From NCBI GenBank assembly GCA_905178155.1, contig CAJINV010000022.1:641073-705072 (forward strand): a stretch of 64,000 bases of DNA, given 5' to 3'. The notes under the pieces are model-generated. The model did not search any database. It saw only the letters and a list, made by a program, of their open reading frames with translations, and was not told where the DNA came from. The stretch is from Amoebophrya sp. A120. Its lineage: Eukaryota; Sar; Dinophyceae; Syndiniales; Amoebophryaceae. The position numbers and the translations under genes are program-made. This document shows, one piece after another, positions 57,001-64,000 of this stretch (positions are counted from its first letter, which is position 1; each line of letters begins with the position of its first letter).

Positions 57001-60000
57001 AAGCAAGCGGAAATTTCCATGTGGCGGCAGATGGATTTCGTGAATATGCTAGCGGCGTTGATGGGCAACTACCAGATGGGCGCGGGGAGGGCAGCAGCTC
57101 GAGGAGCACCAAACCCGGGTAGTTCCGCCGCTGGCGCGACATCCACCTTAGTGCAGCTGCAGGCGGAGGCACTCTGGGCGTCTTTGCTGCCGGTTCTGAT
57201 GAAGCTGAACCAGCAGCACCTACGTGACGGCGACTTTGGTACAGGCGGACAGGAGGCCAGTGTATCAACTGCCAAAGTATCGTACTCGTACAAATGCATG
57301 ACAAATTCCCTCAGCATGAGAGATAAAATTTGTAATGCTGACTTACCTTGAGAAAAAACTTTGTAATGCATGATTGCAATACGAGTGCGATACTTTTGCA
57401 CAGGATACAGTGGCGACGATGACGATGGCACGTATGTGAACGTGATCGAGGAAGAGACCGAGTTATGCATTGCATCAAATATGTCTGAGTCTGAAAGGCT
57501 GCAAACTTGTGATGCGGATTCTGGAACAGGCAAAAATCTGTATTGCATGCCGAGCAAAGGATGTCCGATTTTTGTCTCGAATGGATATTTATCATGTGGG
57601 CCAGGCATGAGTAAGCAAAAGCATCTCAAGAATTTGTAAATGCTCTGCGTGCATTCGAGACCTCCGGGAAATGAAATGCAGCAGCAGTAGCATGACAAAT
57701 CTCCGACTTCTTCCAGACCAAGACATATTTGCATTCGAGACGGTTACCCGATTCTCGTGGTCGCGGAACTCTTACACACGAACTTTGACGCAACGAGCGG
57801 CGTATCAACTGTAAAAATGTCTGGGTCTGGAAGATTGCCAGGTTTGTCATGCACATTTTGCATGACTCCTGATGTCTGTGATGCATGCCCTAGCATCACA
57901 CATTTTGTGAGGGCTTCCTGAATCCTATACCGCATGACAAATACTCTTTCCGTGTAGCAAAACTCGGACTCTCTTTGCTGCTCATGCAACACAGATTTTT
58001 TTCGAATCCAAAATCAGCATGACAAGTTGGATTCCTCGAGACCCAGACATTCTTACAGTTGATACGGCGGCGCCGTGGTGGGATCTTCAGACGGGATTGC
58101 CTCGCCGTATCCGACTAGCGGTTACGAGTTTTTGCACTCAGTTCTCGATCTGTTCTTTGACGTGTTATGAATTGCAAAAGTATCGTACTCGTATAAATGC
58201 ATATACAAATTTCCTCAGCGTGAGAAATCAAATTTGTCATGCTGATTTACCTTTAAGAAAAAGATTTGTGATGCATGACTGCAATGAATACGAATACGAT
58301 ACTTTTGCGCAGGATACGTGTTTCTTCCCTGCTTCGGGCTCTCAGCTGGAGGTGGAGCTGCTCCCGGCGCTTCAAATATGACCGCACTTCTACTCGGGTC
58401 GACAACGGCATCGCCTGGGACCGCGAAAATATACTCGGAAAAACTGCAGTCGTACTTGACGTTCCCAGAATTGGTGGCAGCAGTACCGACCGGTGTGCTG
58501 TTCGGCGCCTCACCCAAGCAGGCAGACCCACTTGCCCGGGCGCAAGCGCTGCAAACCGTCACGCACCTGCTCAAGCTCGGGAACCGGCGAGCCAATGGCA
58601 ATGCAGAACTCTCCAACCCCGCACACCAAATTTCCTCGGGCGGAAATTCCGCCCATGTTCCCAAACGCGCCAAAAAGCAGGCGCCGATCTTTACGACGTG
58701 CATGGCCCGGCTCGTGGAAGGGAGGGTGACAACCCGCGTGCAAATTGGCCTGCTCGCGGTGACGGACACTACCGGCACCCTGGAGAATTCCTCCGCGGCT
58801 GGAGGTGGACCTCTGCAACAAGGTCAGAAATACTTCCTTTTTTCCTGTGACTACCTGGACAAAGCAGCGAGGGAGAAACGGCAAGCCGACACGGCGGCCC
58901 CGCTCCCTTTCGAAGCTGTGGTGGAGGATACCGAGTTTACCGTGATGCAGGAAACACGCACGGGGCAGTCTTATGAGTTGCAAAAGTATTGTACTAGTTT
59001 AGTAGAAGTAAATGCATAACAAATTTTTCTCAGCATGAGAAATGAAATTTATCATGGTGAATCAGCCAAGAAACCAGATTTGTCATTCATGATGGCGATT
59101 GCTACGATGCTTTTGCACTGGACAAGTCTGCACTGTTGGTCAAGAACCCCATGCAGCGACAGGTGTTGCTCGCCCTCTTCATTTATCAAATGCAAATATG
59201 TCTGGGTCTGGAAGGTTGGAAGACTTGTCATGCAGGTTGTCCAACACGCGTGAGGTCTGTCATACATGACCCAGCATGACAGATTCTTCCCGACCTCTAT
59301 CATGCCTCGTCTGCATGAGAAATTCCCTCTCAGCTTGGTCAAAAGTGGACAGCTTTTGGTAATCATGCAACACAGATTTTTGCACTATCCAGAATTAGCA
59401 TGACAAGTTGCCTTCTTTCAGATCCAGACATATTTGCAATTGATATCATTCCCCAGCAGGTGCTCGCGCACTATCCTGTGCAAAAGTATCGTACTCGTAC
59501 AAATGCAAGTCTTGCATTTAACAAATCTTGTTTCCAAGGGAAATCTGCAGTACAAATTTTATTTCTCATGCTGAGGAAATTTGTAATGCATTTATACGAG
59601 TACGATACTTTTGCACAGGATACGCACTTCCTCCAGTTGGTAAGAGCCCACAGCTTCGGCGGCGGGAAGATAAGTTTCGCCGAGAGCAAGCAAGTTCTCG
59701 AAGAAGAAACGACCGCAGACCAGCTGGACGACTTGCTCAGCCTGTGGACAAGGGAGTACGTTGCCGACCAGGTTATGCCTGCCACGCAGGCCCAGCGCTG
59801 CGTCATACTGCCGAGCGAGAAGCAGACGGAGCTGCTGAGGAAGCAGATTATTAGTACAGCGGGAGAACGAGGTCGCGATGCAAATACCGTGTTCGTCGCA
59901 GAAGATGATGATGATGTGTCACGTATGCAACCTAACCGCGGCCACAAGCTGATGAAAGCGGAGTCTGCTGCTTCGAAGGCACTCAGCGCGCCAGAGTCCA

Positions 60001-60793
60001 AGGAATCTACGCCGCGAATGGAGCGACCAGAAGTGTCAATCCGGAAAACGGTTTTCGAACTTTTTTCGAACACGCCGGTGCCCATGTTCGGACCAGAGTC
60101 GGACTACTGGCAAACTAACGTCGTTCACGCGACGATCAGCTGGGAAGCTTTCTACCAAGAGCAGTATCTGCGAAAGGTCACGGCGGCCACGCGTGGAGAC
60201 AGCTCGGGAACTAGCAACTTCCAGTCCGATATTGATTTCCTTCACACGGTATCAATCGCAAATATGCCAGGGCCCTCTGGAAGATTCATTGCGAGATTTG
60301 TATATGAATTTCGCGAACCACACACATCGTCTGGAAAAATGCGCACAGAGAGAAATCCCCCTCGTTCGTCTAACAAGCAGTTGGCAGCTTTTGGTGCTCA
60401 TGCAACGCAGATTTTTTTGTGATGGAGATTTCGCATCACAAGTTGCAATTTTCCAGAGGACGCAGACATATTTGCAACGCATACACGGTTGCGAAATTCA
60501 CGGAAGCTGCAGTGGTTGCGGCTAATGCGTTGGGGGACGAGTTTGTGTACAACAAGAAATTACATCAGGCGAATACGTCTTATGCGCAGGGCGCATCGCA
60601 GACCAGATCTCTGATGCAGAATTACAAATCGGAGTGGAACCGGATGAGCAACAAGGCCACCGGGCTCGCCATGTTTGAAGACGATATCACGTTCACGGGC
60701 AGGTATGCTGTGCAAAATCGTCCACGCACAAAAATTTGCTTATCCACGCCATGGGAAATTTTACGGCCCTATGACGTGCTGCTGTGCCAGTAA
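54031..60793 (+). CDS. Gene 11: large protein of unknown function with sixteen introners, 5' end unresolved
   Basis: Exons: about 54031-54184, 54441-54617, 54784-55136, 55403-55463, 55627-55656, 55984-56033, 56361-56469, 56737-56790, 56936-57262, 57413-57463, 57746-57802, 58070-58165, 58322-58971, 59130-59183, 59451-59471, 59628-60249, 60489-60793. From 54441 to the stop this gives 1005 residues. The first block has no in-frame ATG, so an upstream exon is missing. Content: FWRLLYRFLVTIDGSENAKA, VNFFPYLRILFSLFLQAGG, SMWRQMDFVNMLAALMGNYQ, LHSVLDLFFDVFLPCFGLSA, YFLFSCDYLDKAA, YWQTNVVHATISWEAFYQEQ. It is mostly helical-looking with no clear catalytic motif, and no family is recognised. The final 30 residues may come from an exonised introner end (see findings). 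Confidence 0.78.
54185..54435. mobile_element. Introner family A
   Basis: Direct repeat TCCAA, perfect. Gene 11, phase 1. The right end has lost part of the GTCTGGG word. Confidence 0.9.
54618..54778. mobile_element. Introner family B
   Basis: Direct repeat GGGGT, perfect. Gene 11, phase 1. Confidence 0.92.
55137..55397. mobile_element. Introner family A
   Basis: Direct repeat TGAAT, perfect. Gene 11, phase 0. The right end reads CGTA in place of CATA. Confidence 0.9.
55464..55621. mobile_element. Probable introner, unassigned family
   Basis: TATCCCATGAG at left, ACATTGGATA at right; flanks CACAA and TTTGA do not match. Gene 11, phase 1; removal by the same rule keeps the frame (GLTNPTAINTNFHL). 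Confidence 0.6.
55657..55978. mobile_element. Introner family D
   Basis: Flanks TCATC and CCATC (4 of 5). Gene 11, phase 1. The right end is GATT in place of GATA. Confidence 0.88.
56034..56355. mobile_element. Introner family D
   Basis: Direct repeat CATCC, perfect. Gene 11, phase 0; 50 bp of exon after the previous family D copy. Confidence 0.92.
56470..56731. mobile_element. Introner family A
   Basis: Direct repeat GGCGT, perfect. Gene 11, phase 1. Confidence 0.93.
56791..56930. mobile_element. Introner family B
   Basis: Direct repeat GACAG, perfect. Gene 11, phase 1. At 140 bp it is the shortest intact copy. Confidence 0.93.
57263..57407. mobile_element. Introner family B
   Basis: Direct repeat CAGTG, perfect. 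Gene 11, phase 1. Unlike ends: TATCAACTG and CACAGGATA. Confidence 0.92.
57464..57740. mobile_element. Introner family A
   Basis: Flanks CGAGT and CGGTT (3 of 5). Gene 11, phase 1. The right end is CGAGA in place of CGATA. Confidence 0.82.
57803..58064. mobile_element. Introner family A
   Basis: Direct repeat CGGCG, perfect. Gene 11, phase 1. Confidence 0.93.
58166..58316. mobile_element. Introner family B
   Basis: Direct repeat CGTGT, perfect. Gene 11, phase 1. Unlike ends: TATGAATTG and CGCAGGATA. Confidence 0.92.
58972..59124. mobile_element. Introner family B
   Basis: Direct repeat AGTCT, perfect. Gene 11, phase 0. The right end is CTGGACA, a mutated CTGGATA. Confidence 0.88.
59184..59445. 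mobile_element. Introner family A
   Basis: Direct repeat TCATT, perfect. Gene 11, phase 0. Confidence 0.92.
59472..59622. mobile_element. Introner family B
   Basis: Direct repeat CGCAC, perfect. Gene 11, phase 0; 21 bp of exon after the previous insert. Matching ends TATCCTGTG and CACAGGATA. Confidence 0.93.
60250..60483. mobile_element. Introner family A, diverged
   Basis: Direct repeat CACGG, perfect. Gene 11, phase 1. Ends CGCAAATATGCC and GACATATTTGCAACGCATA. Confidence 0.88.
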
Positions 60794-61105
60794 AGTTTCT
60801 CGCTCTCGAAGTGCAATCAGTGCAGTGCAATAGCTTAGTGATGCGGCCAGCGGAATTAGTAAGCGTGACTAGGCTGAGGATCCAACTTTGTTATACGTGG
60901 GCACTCGTCTCTGGTGAGTATGATGATGATCGCAGAGTTCCCTATATGAAGTAGCTGTCAGGGCGTTTTTCCACAGCACAAGAGGGGCTTGGTTCTCATA
61001 GTCGTCTTACGAGTTGTAAATATGTCAGGAGGCTGGGGGAAGTAAGATCAAGGCTGTTTATCTTTATCCATGTTGCATGAAGATAATAGTTAGTCACGCT
61101 GCGCA
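60794..61105. other. 3' flank of gene 11
   Basis: No gene or element recognised. Confidence 0.5.
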
Positions 61106-61109
61106 ACAT

Positions 61110-61470
61110 ATGAATGGCCTTCGCCACGCCGCAAACAAACAAGCCAGCAAAGGCTGGGATAGCCTACCCAAGGCTGCTGCATTTCCTCCGCCCCGACGCA
61201 AATAAACAAGCCAGAAAGGAATGGGAAAGCCTACGCAGGGCCGTCGACCTGCTTTGGGGGCGCTGGTTGTCCGCATTCCCTTCGCCTCGCCGCAAACAAA
61301 CAGGCCGGCAAAGGTTGGAGAAGCCTACTCCGGGCCGCTGCTCTGGCTGGGGCGCGTTGGCTTTTCACCTTCGTACCCCCTTCGCCCCGCCGCAAACAAG
61401 CAGGCCGGCAAAGTAAGGGTGGGGAAGCGTATTAAAGGGAGGCCGCTGCCCTGGTTTGGGGGCGCTGGGG
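61110..61470. repeat. Four degenerate units around CGCCGCAAACAAACAAGCC
   Basis: The core (CGCCGCAAACAAACAGGCCGGCAAAG and variants) recurs near 61128, 61194, 61282 and 61388, each followed by GGAAAGCCTA- or GAAGCCTA-like words and a GGGGGCGCTGG stretch. It lies directly against the satellite. Confidence 0.75.
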
Positions 61471-61479
61471 ACATGCCGC

Positions 61480-64000
61480 GGGAAGAGATCGAGAATCCTC
61501 CCCGGAAGAGTTGGAGAAATCTCGCCGAAAGAGATCGAGAAACCTCGCCGGAAGAGATCGAGACACGACGCGCGAAGAGCTCGAGAACTCTCGCCGGAAG
61601 CGATCGAGTGATCGAGTGAGAAATCTCGCCGGAAGAGATCCAGCAATCTCGCCGGAAGAGATCGAGAAATCTCGCCGGAAGAGATCGAGACACGACGAGG
61701 GAAGAGATCGAGAGTTCTCGCCGAAAGAGGTGGAGCAAGGTCGCCGGAGGAGATCGAGAATTCTCGCCGGAAGAGATCGAGAAATCTCGCCGGAAGAGAT
61801 CGAGACATGACGCGGGAAGAGATCGAGAATTCTCGCCGGAAGAGATCGAGAAATCTCGCCGGAAGAGATCGAGACATGACGCGGGAAGAGATCGAGAATT
61901 CTCGCCGGAAGAGATCGAGAAATCTCGCCGGAAGAGATCGAGACATGACGCGGGAAGAGATCGAGAATTCTCGCCGGAAGAGATCGAGAAATCTCGCCGG
62001 AAGAGATCGAGACATGACGCGGGAAGAGATCGAGAATTCTCGCCGGAAGAGATCGAGAAATCTCGCCGGAAGAGATCGAGACATGACGCGGGAAGAGATC
62101 GAGAATTCTCGCCGGAAGAGATCGAGAAATCTCGCCGGAAGAGATCGAGACATGACGCGGGAAGAGATCGAGAATTCTCGCCGGAAGAGATCGAGAAATC
62201 TCGCCGGAAGAGATCGAGACATGACGCGGGAAGAGATCGAGAATTCTCGCCGGAAGAGATCGAGAAATCTCGCCGGAAGAGATCGAGACATGACGCGGGA
62301 AGAGATCGAGAATTCTCGCCGGAAGAGATCGAGAAATCTCGCCGGAAGAGATCGAGACATGACGCGGGAAGAGATCGAGAATTCTCGCCGGAAGAGATCG
62401 AGAAATCTCGCCGGAAGAGATCGAGACATGACGCGGGAAGAGATCGAGAATTCTCGCCGGAAGAGATCGAGAAATCTCGCCGGAAGAGATCGAGACATGA
62501 CGCGGGAAGAGATCGAGAATTCTCGCCGGAAGAGATCGAGAAATCTCGCCGGAAGAGATCGAGACATGACGCGGGAAGAGATCGAGAATTCTCGCCGGAA
62601 GAGATCGAGAAATCTCGCCGGAAGAGATCGAGACATGACGCGGGAAGAGATCGAGAATTCTCGCCGGAAGAGATCGAGAAATCTCGCCGGAAGAGATCGA
62701 GACATGACGCGGGAAGAGATCGAGAATTCTCGCCGGAAGAGATCGAGAAATCTCGCCGGAAGAGATCGAGACATGACGCGGGAAGAGATCGAGAATTCTC
62801 GCCGGAAGAGATCGAGAAATCTCGCCGGAAGAGATCGAGACATGACGCGGGAAGAGATCGAGAATTCTCGCCGGAAGAGATCGAGAAATCTCGCCGGAAG
62901 AGATCGAGACATGACGCGGGAAGAGATCGAGAATTCTCGCCGGAAGAGATCGAGAAATCTCGCCGGAAGAGATCGAGACATGACGCGGGAAGAGATCGAG
63001 AATTCTCGCCGGAAGAGATCGAGAAATCTCGCCGGAAGAGATCGAGACATGACGCGGGAAGAGATCGAGAATTCTCGCCGGAAGAGATCGAGAAATCTCG
63101 CCGGAAGAGATCGAGACATGACGCGGGAAGAGATCGAGAATTCTCGCCGGAAGAGATCGAGAAATCTCGCCGGAAGAGATCGAGACATGACGCGGGAAGA
63201 GATCGAGAATTCTCGCCGGAAGAGATCGAGAAATCTCGCCGGAAGAGATCGAGACATGACGCGGGAAGAGATCGAGAATTCTCGCCGGAAGAGATCGAGA
63301 AATCTCGCCGGAAGAGATCGAGACATGACGCGGGAAGAGATCGAGAATTCTCGCCGGAAGAGATCGAGAAATCTCGCCGGAAGAGATCGAGACATGACGC
63401 GGGAAGAGATCGAGAATTCTCGCCGGAAGAGATCGAGAAATCTCGCCGGAAGAGATCGAGACATGACGCGGGAAGAGATCGAGAATTCTCGCCGGAAGAG
63501 ATCGAGAAATCTCGCCGGAAGAGATCGAGACATGACGCGGGAAGAGATCGAGAATTCTCGCCGGAAGAGATCGAGAAATCTCGCCGGAAGAGATCGAGAC
63601 ATGACGCGGGAAGAGATCGAGAATTCTCGCCGGAAGAGATCGAGAAATCTCGCCGGAAGAGATCGAGACATGACGCGGGAAGAGATCGAGAATTCTCGCC
63701 GGAAGAGATCGAGAAATCTCGCCGGAAGAGATCGAGACATGACGCGGGAAGAGATCGAGAATTCTCGCCGGAAGAGATCGAGAAATCTCGCCGGAAGAGA
63801 TCGAGACATGACGCGGGAAGAGATCGAGAATTCTCGCCGGAAGAGATCGAGAAATCTCGCCGGAAGAGATCGAGACATGACGCGGGAAGAGATCGAGAAT
63901 TCTCGCCGGAAGAGATCGAGAAATCTCGCCGGAAGAGATCGAGACATGACGCGGGAAGAGATCGAGAATTCTCGCCGGAAGAGATCGAGAAATCTCGCCG
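61480..64000. repeat. 69-bp satellite made of three 23-bp subunits, about 32 uniform copies
   Basis: The basic unit is GGAAGAGATCGAGAA plus ATCTCGCC. Three variants (ending ATCTCGCC, TTCTCGCC and CATGACGCG) alternate in fixed order from about 61800 to the window end, with an EcoRI site (GAATTC) in every 69-bp unit. The left 300 bp is the same word in irregular, diverged order, the expected edge of an array. Because 69 is divisible by three, long frames stay open on both strands. Confidence 0.95.

Noticed and set aside
4264-59210. Recurring peptides such as IKCKNVWVWK and NAKMSGSGR in many frames
   Set aside because: These are translations of the family A inverted ends running into neighbouring exons, not conserved protein motifs.
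61365-63947. 860-residue minus-strand open frame
   Set aside because: It is the translation of the 69-bp satellite, whose length is a multiple of three; no start context or non-repeat domain supports a gene.
61480-64000. CRISPR-like regular repeats
   Set aside because: The 23-bp units are contiguous with no unique spacers, there are no cas genes, and the rest of the window is eukaryotic.
1-64000. Dinoflagellate spliced leader, tRNA and rRNA genes
   Set aside because: None was recognised by eye; absence in a 64-kb window neither supports nor excludes a dinoflagellate origin.

Overview
This looks like nuclear DNA of a protist whose genes are crowded with introner elements (mobile elements that act as introns). 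The pattern resembles published introner-rich dinoflagellates such as the parasite Amoebophrya, but I saw no spliced leader, rRNA or other marker, so the taxon is inference. All statements come from reading the sequence; no searches were run.

From 1 to 17.3 kb and 35.9 to 60.8 kb, plus-strand genes are cut by about 75 short inserts (roughly 140-340 bp). They fall into families by inverted ends: A (TATCAAATGCAAAAATGTCT), B (TATGAACTGCAAAAGTATCG or TATCCTGTGCAAAAGTATCG), C (TATCCTGAGTAAAAACG), D (TATCAAAAGGAAAAATCCCC plus CTCCCC), E (TATGGCGTTCTCAAATGTTA), and several singletons. Nearly all begin TAT and end ATA and sit between 5-bp direct repeats: 50 of 76 repeats are perfect and 15 more match 4 of 5. 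Removing each insert plus one repeat copy restores an open frame. The summed exons of gene 2 (1521 nt), gene 3 (2460), gene 7 (2856), gene 9 (1545, with one ordinary intron) and gene 11 (3017 plus one carried base) are all multiples of three. In what follows an exon ends with the left repeat copy and the next begins after the right copy; phase is the number of codon bases before the insert.

Genes: gene 1 (1-619, C-terminal end of an uninterrupted paralogue of gene 2), a ubiquitin-specific protease with a possible signal peptide (2035-5629), gene 2 (6902-11481) and gene 3 (13238-17331), both with signal-like N-termini, AT-hook gene 7 (35885-39873), short gene 8 (40515-41559), gene 9 (42931-48111), gene 10 (about 49.06-53648) and gene 11 (about 54.03-60793). 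Most have no family I recognise.

The middle is different. A family D introner (17671-22510) carries a nested GC-rich repeat block of about 4.5 kb. An 11.7-kb transposon (23089-34827) follows, with 150-bp terminal inverted repeats, a perfect 5-bp target duplication (GTTCA) and the same TAT...ATA ends as the introners. It holds a nuclease-like gene (gene 4), a very large unknown minus-strand gene (gene 5) and a minus-strand gene with a lysine/alanine-rich tail (gene 6), all with ordinary GT-AG introns. It is the best candidate here for the autonomous relative that mobilises the introners. The window ends in a highly uniform 69-bp satellite (three 23-bp subunits) that runs off the edge.
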